Shown: positions 1 to 8,488, counted from the stretch's first letter. The stretch: 29,715 bases of DNA from Stenotrophomonas sp. UBA7346 (GCA_002471015.1 DKPB01000069.1:13118-42832); one strand, 5' to 3'. The notes: generated from the sequence alone by a model not told the origin. Translations and numbers: made by a program.

Positions 1-27
1 CCTGCGGCAAAGGGAGGGGGCAAAGGG

Positions 28-168
28 GTAGTGCCGAGCCATGCTCGGCAACGGGCTTTCCAAGCGATGCCCAGCAGCGGGGCTGTACCGGTAATGCCCC
101 TGCCGAGCATGGCTCGGCACTGCAGGGCGTTATCGGCAAGGCCCCAGCCGAGCATGGCTCGGCTCTAC
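28..168. repeat. Three SMAG-type GTAG palindromes
   Basis: Three copies of a 23-bp palindromic element lie at 28-50 (forward), 101-123 (inverted) and 146-168 (inverted). Each has a GTAG or GCAG tetranucleotide at one end and a stem built on GAGCCATGCTC or its complement. This is the signature of the SMAG repeats of Stenotrophomonas maltophilia, a REP-like family. The third copy is a variant with GTAGAGCC in place of GTAGTGCC. They lie just downstream of fbp (minus strand), where such hairpins could end or stabilise its transcript. A purine-rich stretch at 10-28 belongs to a second repeat type seen elsewhere in the window. Confidence 0.85.
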
Positions 169-180
169 ATGGGTCGCGGC

Positions 181-1194
181 TCAGCCCTGCAGGTCGTGCT
201 CGCGGTGGTAACGGGTGGCTTCGGCCACTTCGTTCTTCGAGCCCAGGAACACCGGCACGCGCTGGTGCAGCTGGGTCGGGGCGATGTCGAGGATGCGCTC
301 GCGACTGTTGGTGGCGGCACCGCCAGCCTGTTCGACCAGCAGCGACATCGGGTTGGCTTCGTACATCAGGCGCAGCTTGCCGGCCTTGGATGGATCCTTC
401 TTGTCCCACGGGTAGATGAAGATACCGCCGCGGGTCAGGATGCGGTGCACGTCGGCCACCATCGAGGCGATCCAGCGCATGTTGAAGTCCTTACCGCGTA
501 CGCCTTCCTTGCCGGCCAGCAGATCGGCCACATAGGCCTGCATCGGCGCTTCCCAGTGGCGCTGGTTGGACATGTTGATGGCGAACTCCCTGGTGTCCGC
601 CGGCACCTGCATGCCGCGCTGGGTCAGCACGAACTCGCCGGTCTCGCGGTCCAGGGTGAAGGCATGGGTGCCATGGCCCACGGTCAGGATCAGCATGGTG
701 CTGGGCCCGTAGATGCAGTAACCGGCGGCGACCTGCTGGGTGCCCGGCTGCAGGAAGTGCTCGTCACCCGGCTTATCCACACCCTGCGGGGCGCGCAGCA
801 CCGAGAAGATGGTGCCGACCGAGACGTTGACGTCGATGTTGGAGCTGCCGTCCAGCGGATCAAACAGCAGCAGGAAGTCGCCCATCGGGTATTCCGACGG
901 CACCGGCTGGCTGTGGTCCATTTCCTCCGAGGCGCAGGCGGCCAGGTGGCCACCCCAGGCGTTGGCCTCAAGCAGGATCTCGTTGGAGATCACGTCCAGC
1001 TTCTTCTGCGCCTCACCCTGCACGTTGCCGGTGCCCGCATCGCCCAGCACGCCCCCCAGGGCGCCCTTGCTGACGGCGATCGAGATGCTGGTGCAGGCGC
1101 GGGCGACCACCGCCACCAGCTGGCGCAGGTCGGCATTGATGCGCTTGGCATGCTGTTCTTCGATCAGGAAGCGGGTCAGCGACGTACGGGACAT
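181..1194 (-). CDS. fbp: Class I fructose-1,6-bisphosphatase
   Basis: This enzyme hydrolyses fructose-1,6-bisphosphate to fructose-6-phosphate in cytosolic gluconeogenesis. The 337-residue product has the family active-site motif DPLDGSSNID at about residues 112-121 and the metal-binding EE pair at 90-91. It also has the typical class I C-terminal region (IYPWDKKDPSKAGKLRLMYEANP). I chose the ATG at 1194 because an AAGG lies 12 bases upstream. A TTG three codons earlier (1203) is possible but sits too close to that AAGG. It is a single gene, divergent from the membrane-protein gene at 1482. A perfect TTATCCACA 9-mer (773-781) lies inside the coding region. Gluconeogenesis suits an organism growing on sugar acids through the Entner-Doudoroff branch, but no direct link is shown. 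Confidence 0.97.
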   Translation of the reverse strand: MSRTSLTRFLIEEQHAKRINADLRQLVAVVARACTSISIAVSKGALGGVLGDAGTGNVQGEAQKKLDVISNEILLEANAWGGHLAACASEEMDHSQPVPSEYPMGDFLLLFDPLDGSSNIDVNVSVGTIFSVLRAPQGVDKPGDEHFLQPGTQQVAAGYCIYGPSTMLILTVGHGTHAFTLDRETGEFVLTQRGMQVPADTREFAINMSNQRHWEAPMQAYVADLLAGKEGVRGKDFNMRWIASMVADVHRILTRGGIFIYPWDKKDPSKAGKLRLMYEANPMSLLVEQAGGAATNSRERILDIAPTQLHQRVPVFLGSKNEVAEATRYHREHDLQG

Positions 1195-1368
1195 GGACGG
1201 CAACTACCTTCAGACAAAAGGAAGGCTATTGTCGCGGCTGGCCCCGCTTTTAGCGAGCCATGGCCATACTTTGGCTTCCTGTGGACAAATGTGGACACTG
1301 GCCGCTGTTGCCAGGCGGCAAGCCGTTCCCTGCTGCAGCAATGTCCCGGCACGAAGGGGCTGACCGGC

Positions 1369-1445
1369 TTATCCACAAGCGTTTGGGGATAATTGCAGTC
1401 GGGCATGAGATGTGGATAAGTCCGTGGGCATTGGCTTTATCCACA
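1369..1445. promoter_or_regulatory. Cluster of DnaA-box-like 9-mers
   Basis: The fbp/1482 intergenic region holds three perfect copies of the DnaA-box consensus TTATCCACA: 1369-1377 (+), 1411-1419 (-) and 1437-1445 (+). A one-mismatch copy, TGTGGACAA, lies at 1280-1288. Further perfect copies lie nearby at 773-781 (inside fbp), 2740-2748 (-) and 2949-2957 (+). There is no dnaA, dnaN or gyrB and no obvious AT-rich unwinding element, so this is not evidently oriC. It could be a DnaA-titrating or regulatory cluster. DnaA binding is inferred from sequence only. Confidence 0.5.
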
Positions 1446-1481
1446 GGCTCAGTACCATGCGGGGCCCCGCTGGAGAGCACG

Positions 1482-2717
1482 ATGGATTGGAACCAGGCCA
1501 CACACGGTTTGCTGACTGCCCTGGGCATCGGCCTGCTGATCGGCGCGGTACGCGAACGCCAGCACGGTGGACGCAAAAGCCTGCAGGCCGGGCTGCGCAC
1601 ACATGCGCTGGTGGCCTTGTTGGGCGCGGCCGGGCTGCTGCTGGGCCAGACGGTCTTCGTGGCCGCCCTGCTGGCGGTGGCCGCGCTTGCCTGGACCAGC
1701 TACCACGTCACCTCGCGCGAGGACCCGGGGCTGACCGGCGAGATCGCCCTGTTGATAACTGTGCTGCTGGGTGGTCTGGGCATGCAGCAGCCGGCGTTGG
1801 CGGCGGCGCTGGGCGTGGTGGTGGCGATCCTGTTGTGGGCCAAGGCACCGCTGGCACGGCTCAGCCGCGACCTGATCAGCGACCAGGAGATGCGCGACGC
1901 CCTGCTGCTGGCCGCCTGCGCGCTGGTGGTGTTGCCGATGCTGCCGGATAGCGCGGTTGATCCCTGGGGCGTGTTGGTGCCGTCCAAGCTGTGGCAGATC
2001 GTGGTGCTGGTGATGGCGGTAGGCATGCTGGGCCATGTCGCGCTGCGGGCGGTGGGCGCGCGCTGGGGTCTGCCGGTAGCCGGGTTCTTTTCCGGCTTTG
2101 CTTCCTCGACTGCGGCAGTGGCCGGGTTTGGCCGCAGCAGCCGCGCCGCGCCGGCCCTGGTGATGCCGTCGGTGGCGGCGGCGTTGTTGGCGAATCTCGC
2201 TTCGTTGCTGTTGTTTGCTGCAGTTATCGGTACGAGTTCGGCGACGTTGTTGAAGGCCACGGCTTGGCCATTAGCGGCAGCGTGCCTGGTTCTGTTGTTG
2301 TGCTCGGCGCTGGGGCTGCGCCATGTGGCCGATGAAGCGGTGCCGCAGGGGCCGGCCAGCAAGGCCTTCCAGCTGAAGCATGCGCTGGCGATCGCGGCGG
2401 TGATTGCGGTGGTCCTGTTGCTGTCCGAGGGCTTGCGCCAGCTGTTCGGCCAGGCCGGTGCCTTGGCCGGGGCGACCATTGCCGCCTTGGGTGAACTGCA
2501 CGCGGCGGCGGCGAGTATTGCCGGGCTTACGGCTTCTGGTGGCCTGGAGTTGGCGCAGGCGCGCTGGGGTGTGGTGGCGCTGTTGGCCTCGGCGTCATTG
2601 GCCAAGTCGGTGCTCGCGTTCGCCAGTGGTGGCGGGCGCTATGGCGCTGGCGTGGCGATTGGGCTTGGGGCGATGGTGGTGACTGCGGTGGTGGTGACCT
2701 GGGTGGTGCCGGGGTAG
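1482..2717 (+). CDS. MgtC/DUF4010-type integral membrane protein
   Basis: The 411-residue product is almost entirely hydrophobic and has about 11-13 predicted membrane segments. The N-terminal part (GLLTALGIGLLIGAVRERQ, then a GLRTHALVALLGAAG segment) has the look of the MgtC/SapB N-terminal domain. The C-terminal two thirds resemble DUF4010, including the small-residue motif GFASSTAAVAGFGRSSR near residue 205. The function of this fusion family is not established; MgtC relatives act in magnesium stress and virulence. I chose the ATG at 1482, preceded by GGAGAG, over an in-frame upstream ATG at 1260 whose extension runs through the DnaA-box cluster and is not protein-like. It appears monocistronic. 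Confidence 0.85.
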   Translation: MDWNQATHGLLTALGIGLLIGAVRERQHGGRKSLQAGLRTHALVALLGAAGLLLGQTVFVAALLAVAALAWTSYHVTSREDPGLTGEIALLITVLLGGLGMQQPALAAALGVVVAILLWAKAPLARLSRDLISDQEMRDALLLAACALVVLPMLPDSAVDPWGVLVPSKLWQIVVLVMAVGMLGHVALRAVGARWGLPVAGFFSGFASSTAAVAGFGRSSRAAPALVMPSVAAALLANLASLLLFAAVIGTSSATLLKATAWPLAAACLVLLLCSALGLRHVADEAVPQGPASKAFQLKHALAIAAVIAVVLLLSEGLRQLFGQAGALAGATIAALGELHAAAASIAGLTASGGLELAQARWGVVALLASASLAKSVLAFASGGGRYGAGVAIGLGAMVVTAVVVTWVVPG

Positions 2718-2787
2718 CTGCAGGATACCCACAGGGGCTTGTGGATAAGGCTGGGGGTAATGGCAACGGCAAGAGCTGGAGCAACGG

Positions 2788-2917
2788 CACCCCTCCCCAA
2801 CCCTCCCCTGCGCTTCGCGCAAGGGAGGGGGTAAAAGCTGCAGTTCGCGAAATGGTGAGGGCTGCAGCTATTGCCCCCTCCCTTTACCGCAGGCAAGGGA
2901 GGGTTGGGGAGGGGTGC
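2788..2917. repeat. Inverted pair of C-rich intergenic repeats
   Basis: Two roughly 47-bp copies, at 2788-2834 and 2871-2917, face each other. The first starts with CACCCCTCCCCAACCCTCCC and the second ends with its complement. Related copies occur at 6551-6598 and, in a CTCTCCCGC form, at 7351, 17387, 17481, 20000, 28683, 28821 and 29687. The 306-bp gap 2718-3023 otherwise holds two DnaA-box 9-mers and the tyrB terminator. I see no gene in it. Confidence 0.75.
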
Positions 2918-2970
2918 TTTAAAGCTCCAAAGCCTTTTCTCCACAGCCTTATCCACAACCTTCAAACCAC

Positions 2971-2999
2971 AAAAAAAGCCCGGGTTTCCCCGGGCTTTT
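2971..2999 (-). terminator. Rho-independent terminator of tyrB
   Basis: An 11-bp stem (AAAAGCCCGGG at 2974-2984 with CCCGGGCTTTT at 2989-2999) closes a 4-base loop. Read on the minus strand it is followed by a run of seven U (2977-2971). It lies 25-53 bases past the tyrB stop codon. The stem also gives a short U run on the plus strand, so it may act in both directions. Confidence 0.9.
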
Positions 3000-3023
3000 C
3001 ATTCCATCAGCAGCAACGCTGCA

Positions 3024-4226
3024 TCAGCCGCGGCTGACTTCGTAGACTGCCTTTGCGACGTAGTCCAGGTTGTTCTGGCTCAGCGCGGCCACGCAGATGC
3101 GGCCGGTGCCGACAGCGTAGATGCCGTAGTCGTCACGCAGCTTGTCTACCTGCGCCTTGCTCAGGCCCGAGTAGGAGAACATGCCGGCCTGCTGCTGGAT
3201 GAAGCTGAACTCCGGCGCGCCCAGGGCGGCCAGCTTCTGCACCATGCCGGCACGCAGGGCGTGGATGCGCTCACGCATTTCGGTCAGCTCGGCTTCCCAC
3301 ACGCCACGCAGCTCGCCACTGTTCAGCACGCCGGCGACAAGCGCGGCGCCATGGGTGGACGGGCTGGAGTAGATGGTGCGGATGATGCGCTTGACCTGCG
3401 ACTGCACGGCCTTGGTCGAGGTCGCGTCCGGGCCCACCACCGACAACGCACCCACGCGCTCGCCGTACAGCGAGAACGACTTGGAGTACGAGTTGGCGAC
3501 GATGAAGCTGTCGATGCCGGCCTCGGCGACGATGCGCACGGCCTGGCCGTCCTGCGCGATGCCCTTGTCGAAGCCCTGGTAGGCCATGTCGATGAAGGGG
3601 AACAGCTGGCGGTCCTTCATCAGCGCCGCGACCTGCTTCCACTGCTCGGTGCTCAGGTCGGCGCCGGTCGGGTTGTGGCAGCAGGCGTGCAGCAGCACCA
3701 CGGTGCCCGGCTGCAGCTTCTGCAGGTCGGCCAGCATGCCGGCGAAGTCCAGGCCATGGGCGGCGTTGTCGTAATAGGTGTAGTCGACCACGTCGAAACC
3801 GGCGGCACCGAACACGGCGCGGTGGTTTTCCCAGCTCGGGTTGCTGATGGCGATGGTGGCATGCGGCAGCAGCTTCTTCAGCAGGTCGGCGCCGACGCGC
3901 AGCGCTCCGCTGCCGCCAACGGTCTGCGAGGTGGCGACGCGGCCAGCAGCCAGCAGGTCCGAACCCTCGCCGAATACCAGCTTCTGGGTGGCCTGGGTGT
4001 AGGCCGGCAGGCCGTCGATGGGCAGGTAGCCGCGCGGTTTGGCCTCGGCGGCCAGCGTCTGTTCGATCTGCTTGACGGCGCGCAGCAGCGGAATGCGGCC
4101 GTTCTCGTCGTAGTAGATGCCCACGCCAAGGTTGACCTTGGTGGTGCGGCTGTCAGCGTTGTAAGCCTCGGTCAGACCCAGAATCGGGTCACCAGGTACC
4201 TGTTCCACGTTTGCAAAGAAGGACAC
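3024..4226 (-). CDS. tyrB: Aromatic amino acid / aspartate aminotransferase
   Basis: This is a 400-residue PLP-dependent class I (subgroup Ia) aminotransferase. It transfers the amino group of tyrosine, phenylalanine or aspartate to 2-oxoglutarate in the cytosol. The PLP lysine is K249 in NSYSKSFSLYGERVG, which is closer to the TyrB than to the AspC version of the motif. N185 (CHNPTG), D213 and Y216 (FIDMAYQGF) and R257 are the expected cofactor-binding residues. The length matches the family (about 397). It is monocistronic, divergent from the receptor gene at 4401, and ends at a strong terminator. An AspC-like main activity cannot be excluded from sequence. Confidence 0.93.
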   Translation of the reverse strand: MSFFANVEQVPGDPILGLTEAYNADSRTTKVNLGVGIYYDENGRIPLLRAVKQIEQTLAAEAKPRGYLPIDGLPAYTQATQKLVFGEGSDLLAAGRVATSQTVGGSGALRVGADLLKKLLPHATIAISNPSWENHRAVFGAAGFDVVDYTYYDNAAHGLDFAGMLADLQKLQPGTVVLLHACCHNPTGADLSTEQWKQVAALMKDRQLFPFIDMAYQGFDKGIAQDGQAVRIVAEAGIDSFIVANSYSKSFSLYGERVGALSVVGPDATSTKAVQSQVKRIIRTIYSSPSTHGAALVAGVLNSGELRGVWEAELTEMRERIHALRAGMVQKLAALGAPEFSFIQQQAGMFSYSGLSKAQVDKLRDDYGIYAVGTGRICVAALSQNNLDYVAKAVYEVSRG

Positions 4227-4400
4227 GGCGATACTCGTATCAGTTGGCGGGGAGTGGGGGTGTCCGGCGCGGGATACCGCTGCGGCGCCCAGAACCGCAT
4301 CATCCTAACAGGGCCGGGCCCCGCCGGCCGCAGGGTTTCAGCTGGAACTTCATGCGCAGCGGCAATGACGCCCTCACCCGTGATCGGGGATGATGGGCCG

Positions 4401-6521
4401 ATGCGTACATGTAACCGGTTTTTTGTGTTCCCCGGCCTGGTATTGGCCGTGCCGGCGCTGGCTGTGGAGCTGCCGCCCGTCCCGCTGGAGCGGGTCCAGG
4501 TACAGGCAGCCAAGGTCCATGCAGTGGACGACTTCGACCTGCCCGCCTCCAGCACCACGCTGGCGCTGGACACGGACGGCAATGGTCGTGGCGCACAGGT
4601 ATCCGAAGTGCTGGGCGCGGTGCCTGGGCTGCTGGCACGTGATCGACAGAATTATGCACAGGACACCCAGCTGTCGCTGCGCGGCTTTGGCGCGCGCTCC
4701 ACCTTCGGTGTGCGCGGGGTGCGGCTGCTGGTCGACGGCGTGCCGGCGACCATGCCCGATGGCCAGGGCCAGCTCTCCCACTTCAACGTATTCGGTGCCG
4801 ACCGAGTGGAGGTGCTGCGCGGGCCGTTCTCGGCGCTGTATGGCAATTCCTCCGGTGGCGTGCTGCAGCTGTGGAGCGCCGAGGGCCAGCAGGGTGATCC
4901 GTGGCGGCTGCGCAGCAGCCATGGCAGCAACAACAGTTCCAGCACCGGCGTGCAGCTCAAGGGCCTGGCCGGGGCAATGCATTACAACGTGGCGGCCAAC
5001 CACTTCCGTACCCATGGCTGGCGCGAGCACAGCGCGGCCCGCCGCGAATCGGTGAATGCGCGGCTGGGCTTCGATCTGGCGGCCGGCCAGCGACTGGAAC
5101 TGCTGTTCAACGGTTTTGATGCACCGCATGCGCAGGACCCTTTGGGCCTGAGTCGCGAGCAGGTGCGCGAGAACCCGCGCCAAGCCACCGCCGTCGCCAC
5201 CCAATACAACACCCGCAAGTCGGTGCGGCAGACGCAGCTGGGCACGGTCTATAGCGCCGAACATGACCAACAGACCTGGCGGCTGATGGGCTATGCCGGA
5301 CGGCGCGCGGTGGAGCAGTTCCTGGCGATCCCGCCGGGGCCGCAGAACAGTCCCCTGCATTCGGGCGGGGTGATCGACCTGGACAGCGATTACGGCGGCG
5401 TGGACGCGCGCTGGGCCTGGCACGGGCAGCTCGCCGGCAAGCCGTTGGAGTTGGTGGTCGGCGCAAATGCCGACCGCCAGCAGCAGCACCGTACCGGCTA
5501 CGAGAACTTCATCGGTGACACCTTGGGCATCAAGGGTCGGCTGCGTCGCGATCAACAGGACCGGGTGCAGAACATCGACCAGTTCGCGCAGGCGTGGTGG
5601 CAGTTCAGCCCGCGCTGGTCGGCATTGCTGGGTGCGCGGCACAGTGATGTGCAGTTCCGCTCGCGTGACCGCTACATCACTGCGACCAATCCTGATGACA
5701 GCGGCCGCCGCGACTACTCGGCGATTACACCGGTGGCCGGCCTGGTATTCCGTATCAGCGATGATCTGCGTCTGTACGCTTCGGCTGGGCGCGGCTTTGA
5801 AACGCCAACATTCAATGAGCTGGGTTACCGGGCCGATGGCGGTGCGGGCCTGGCGTTGGATCTGCCGGCCGCCACCACCCGCAACTACGAGATAGGCGGT
5901 AAATGGCGGGCGCAGAGCGGTGCGCGGCTGGAACTGGCGCTGTTCCGTGCCGACAGCGATGACGAACTGGCGGTGGCGACCAACAGCGGCGGCCGCAGCA
6001 GCTACCGCAGCCTAGGCGCGACCCGGCGGCAGGGTGCGGAACTGAGCTGGCAGCAGCCGATTGCCGCCGATCAGCAACTGCAGCTGGCCTATACCTGGTT
6101 GCAGGCCAGCGTGCGCGCGGCCTACCTGACGTGCACCGGCCTGCCCTCGCCCTGCACCCAGCCCAGCAATCGGGTGGCGGCTGGCACCCGATTGCCGGGT
6201 GTACCGCGCCAGCAGCTGTTTGCACGCTGGCAATGGCAGCCGGGGCCGTGGCAGTGGGCGGCCGAGGTGGTGGCCGCCAGCGACATCGGTGTGAACGATC
6301 TGGGCAGCGCCAACGCTGCCGGTTACGGCGTGTTGAACCTGGAGCTGGCGCGGCAGTGGGCCACCGCGCACGGCCCGCTGCGTGCGTTCGCGCGTGTGGA
6401 TAACCTGCTGGACCAGCCTTACATCGGCTCGGTGATCGTCAACGACGGCAACCAGCGCTATTACGAGCCGGGCCCGGACCGCGGCTTTACTGTGGGCCTG
6501 CAGTGGCAATGGGCGCGATGA
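4401..6521 (+). CDS. TonB-dependent outer-membrane receptor, siderophore type
   Basis: The 706-residue product has a signal peptide ending near A21 (VLAVPALA), a TonB-box-like ERVQVQA segment, a plug domain at about residues 50-165 (SEVLGAVPGLLARD, RVEVLRGPFSALYGNSSGGV) and a 22-strand-type barrel with the common RVDNLLDQPY motif near the C-terminus. It would import an iron chelate or similar ligand across the outer membrane using TonB energy. I chose the ATG at 4401 because it begins the signal peptide; the open frame runs far upstream, but that part is antisense to tyrB. No Fur box was seen in the 174-bp divergent promoter region. There is no TonB or siderophore gene nearby, so the ligand is unknown. 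The C-terminus ends WQWAR rather than in the usual aromatic residue. Confidence 0.88.
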   Translation: MRTCNRFFVFPGLVLAVPALAVELPPVPLERVQVQAAKVHAVDDFDLPASSTTLALDTDGNGRGAQVSEVLGAVPGLLARDRQNYAQDTQLSLRGFGARSTFGVRGVRLLVDGVPATMPDGQGQLSHFNVFGADRVEVLRGPFSALYGNSSGGVLQLWSAEGQQGDPWRLRSSHGSNNSSSTGVQLKGLAGAMHYNVAANHFRTHGWREHSAARRESVNARLGFDLAAGQRLELLFNGFDAPHAQDPLGLSREQVRENPRQATAVATQYNTRKSVRQTQLGTVYSAEHDQQTWRLMGYAGRRAVEQFLAIPPGPQNSPLHSGGVIDLDSDYGGVDARWAWHGQLAGKPLELVVGANADRQQQHRTGYENFIGDTLGIKGRLRRDQQDRVQNIDQFAQAWWQFSPRWSALLGARHSDVQFRSRDRYITATNPDDSGRRDYSAITPVAGLVFRISDDLRLYASAGRGFETPTFNELGYRADGGAGLALDLPAATTRNYEIGGKWRAQSGARLELALFRADSDDELAVATNSGGRSSYRSLGATRRQGAELSWQQPIAADQQLQLAYTWLQASVRAAYLTCTGLPSPCTQPSNRVAAGTRLPGVPRQQLFARWQWQPGPWQWAAEVVAASDIGVNDLGSANAAGYGVLNLELARQWATAHGPLRAFARVDNLLDQPYIGSVIVNDGNQRYYEPGPDRGFTVGLQWQWAR

Positions 6522-6550
6522 GCCCTCTGGTTCCAAGCTGAGCACGGGCT

Positions 6551-6598
6551 TTGCCCCCTCCCTTTCGCGCAGCGAAGGGGAGGGCTGGGGAGGGGTGC
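6551..6598. repeat. C-rich intergenic repeat
   Basis: This is the same family as 2788-2917: CCCCCTCCCTTTCGCGCAGC, then the complementary purine half GAAGGGGAGGGCTGGGGAGG. It can form a hairpin just past the receptor gene and may help end its transcript. Confidence 0.65.
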
Positions 6599-6717
6599 TT
6601 CTGCTTCCGCCTCTGCTTTTGCAGTTGCTCCCACTCAACAACCATCTAAACACCCTGCTCACCCCCCACTAACGGCCCCGGGCGTATCTGTGGGCGCCCA
6701 ACAGGGAGGGTTGTGCC

Positions 6718-7098
6718 ATGTACCGCCCGGATCGTGCCGAACACCCCGCCGCGCCAACCTTGTTTGCGCCCGACCCCTCGGTGATGCGGCGGGGCCGGCA
6801 CAGGCGGCGCCAGCAGGCTGCTGGTGAAGTGGCGCAGGATTTCGTCCAGTACAGTCTGGCCGACTACGCGAGGCGGCGCCGTGGTGCCCTGCGCTGGCCT
6901 GACCTGCAGCCGGCCTATGCCTTCGCGCTGACCACCCACGCGGCCGACTGGCCCCGAGATTCGGAAGCGGAGTTGGCCGAGCACTGGGAGCAGGTCCGTG
7001 GCGGCTCGCGGTTGCGCTGGGAACAGGTGCGGGATCTGGTCGAGGACGCTTGGCTGGCGCTGGATCGCATGCCGGTAGCAGCGGTGCACGCACGCTAG
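6718..7098 (+). CDS. Small protein of unknown function
   Basis: The gene encodes 126 residues with a strong AGGGAGGG ribosome-binding site seven bases before the ATG. The product has no signal peptide or membrane segment. Residues 1-35 are Arg/Pro-rich (MRRGRHRRRQQ), and the rest is Trp- and Arg-rich with predicted helices (HWEQVRGGSRLRWEQVRDLVEDAWLALDRM). I do not recognise a family. The good ribosome-binding site and window-like codon use support a real gene. It stands alone between repeats. The basic N-terminus could bind nucleic acid, but that is speculation. Confidence 0.65.
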   Translation: MYRPDRAEHPAAPTLFAPDPSVMRRGRHRRRQQAAGEVAQDFVQYSLADYARRRRGALRWPDLQPAYAFALTTHAADWPRDSEAELAEHWEQVRGGSRLRWEQVRDLVEDAWLALDRMPVAAVHAR

Positions 7099-7115
7099 GA
7101 AGAAGGTGGGGAGGC

Positions 7116-7349
7116 TTTTGTGGGAGCGGCGTCAGCCGCGAAGCTGGCGATGCATGGTTAGCAATTGATATGCAATCTGATGGTGCATGAGCTCAGCGGC
7201 TTTGCTGCCCCCTCTCCTGCCTTCGGCGCGCAGCTGTTTTGTAGGAGCGGCGTCAGCCGCGAAGCTGGCAACGCTTGGCTACCGATGGGTATGTAATCTG
7301 GAGGTGCATGAGCTCTTGCGGCTTCGCCGCACCCTCTCCTGCCTTCGGC
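7116..7349. repeat. Tandem duplication of a ~113-bp intergenic unit with REP-like start
   Basis: Two diverged direct copies lie at about 7116-7228 and 7237-7349, offset 121 bp. Both begin TTTTGT(G/A)GGAGCGGCG, followed by TCAGCCGCGAAGCTGGC, and share GTGCATGAGCTC and CCTCTCCTGCCTTCGGC further on. The GGAGCGGCGTCAGCCGCG core is a palindrome of REP type. A diverged inverted copy of that core is found at 17673-17700. The 361-bp gap 7099-7459 is filled by this duplication plus the composite repeat after it, and holds no gene. Confidence 0.75.
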
Positions 7350-7396
7350 ATCCTCTCCCGCAAGGGGAGAGGAGAAAAAGCCACAGCCACAGCCAA
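7331..7396. repeat. CTCTCCCGC hairpin followed by AGCCAM hexamers
   Basis: A hairpin (CCTCTCCCGC with its complement, 7352-7371) is followed directly by three hexamers AGCCAC, AGCCAC and AGCCAA (7379-7396). The same arrangement recurs at 17481-17547 and 28683-28752. Confidence 0.65.
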
Positions 7397-7459
7397 AGCC
7401 CTCAAAGCAACCCGACCAGCACACCCCGGGGGAGGTGCGGATGTGCTGGCCGGCTGCGC

Positions 7460-8488
7460 TCAGGCGTTGAAGTCCAACACCACGCGCCCTTCAATCGCAC
7501 CTGCGTGCATGCGCTTGAACACGTCGTTGATGTTTTCCAGCGTGTCGGTGCTCACTGTCGCGGCGACCTTGCCGTCGGCGGCGAACTGCAGCGATTCCTG
7601 CAGGTCCAGGCGGGTGCCGACGATCGAGCCACGCACAGTGATGCCATTAAGCACCATGCCGAAGATGTCCAGCGGGAAGTCACCCGGCGGCAGGCCGTTG
7701 AGCGACACCGTGCCGCCACGCCGCACCATGCCCAGCGCCTGTTCGAAGGCCTTGGGCGATACCGCGGTGACCAGCGCGCCATGCGCGCCGCCGATTTCCT
7801 TCTTCAGGAAGGCGGCCGGGTCGGTGTTGCGGGCATTGACGGTGATGCTGGCGCCCAGGCGCTTGGCCAGGGCCAGCTTGTTGTCGTCGATGTCCACCGC
7901 GGCCACGTTCAAGCCCATCGCCTTGGCGTATTGCACAGCCATATGGCCGAGGCCGCCGATACCGGAGATCGCCACCCAGTCACCGGGCTTGGTGTCGGTG
8001 ACCTTCAAGCCCTTGTAGACGGTGACGCCAGCGCACAGGATCGGCGCGATCTCGACGAAGCCGACTTCCTTGGGCAACAGACCGACGTAGTTGGCATTGG
8101 CCAAGGCGTATTCGGCGAAACCACCGTTCACCGAATAGCCGCTGTTCTGCTGCGCTTCGCACAGGGTTTCCCAGCCGCCCAGGCAGTGCTCGCAATAGCC
8201 GCAGGCCGAGTACAGCCATGGAATGCCGACGCGGTCGCCTTCCTTGATGTGGGTGACACCGGCGCCCACCGCCACTACATGGCCGACCCCTTCATGGCCG
8301 GGAATGAAAGGCGGATTGGGCTTTACCGGCCAGTCGCCTTCGGCGGCGTGCAGGTCGGTGTGGCAGACGCCACAGGCCTCGATCTTGACCAGGATGTCGC
8401 CAGCGGCGGGGCGTGGCACCGCCACTTCTTCAATCACCAGCGGCTTGCCGAATGCGCGGACCACGGCCGCCTTCATCGTCTTTTCCAT
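7460..8488 (-). CDS. adhP: Zinc-dependent alcohol dehydrogenase (AdhP type)
   Basis: This is a medium-chain dehydrogenase/reductase of 342 residues that would oxidise primary alcohols or reduce aldehydes with NAD(H) in the cytosol. Catalytic zinc ligands are visible in CGVCHTD (C42, H43) and GHE (IPGHEGVG). The structural zinc cysteines are in CGYCEHCLGGWETLC. The Rossmann motif is GIGGLGHMA. The ATG at 8488 follows GGAG by eight bases; a GTG immediately upstream (8491) is five bases from GGAG and equally plausible. It is a single gene with no visible link to the uronate locus. Length and motifs match E. coli AdhP. Confidence 0.93.
   Translation of the reverse strand: MEKTMKAAVVRAFGKPLVIEEVAVPRPAAGDILVKIEACGVCHTDLHAAEGDWPVKPNPPFIPGHEGVGHVVAVGAGVTHIKEGDRVGIPWLYSACGYCEHCLGGWETLCEAQQNSGYSVNGGFAEYALANANYVGLLPKEVGFVEIAPILCAGVTVYKGLKVTDTKPGDWVAISGIGGLGHMAVQYAKAMGLNVAAVDIDDNKLALAKRLGASITVNARNTDPAAFLKKEIGGAHGALVTAVSPKAFEQALGMVRRGGTVSLNGLPPGDFPLDIFGMVLNGITVRGSIVGTRLDLQESLQFAADGKVAATVSTDTLENINDVFKRMHAGAIEGRVVLDFNA

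Noticed and set aside
1195..1481. Chromosomal origin oriC
   Set aside because: The DnaA-box cluster lacks dnaA/dnaN/gyrB neighbours and an evident AT-rich unwinding region.
2871..4400. N-terminal extension of the siderophore-type receptor
   Set aside because: The frame stays open by chance opposite tyrB; the signal peptide begins at 4401.
4227..4400. Fur box upstream of the siderophore-type receptor
   Set aside because: No sequence close to the GATAATGATAATCATTATC consensus was found.
6395..6403. DnaA box TGTGGATAA
   Set aside because: It lies in the coding sequence for the conserved RVDNLL motif of a TonB receptor, which explains it by codon use.
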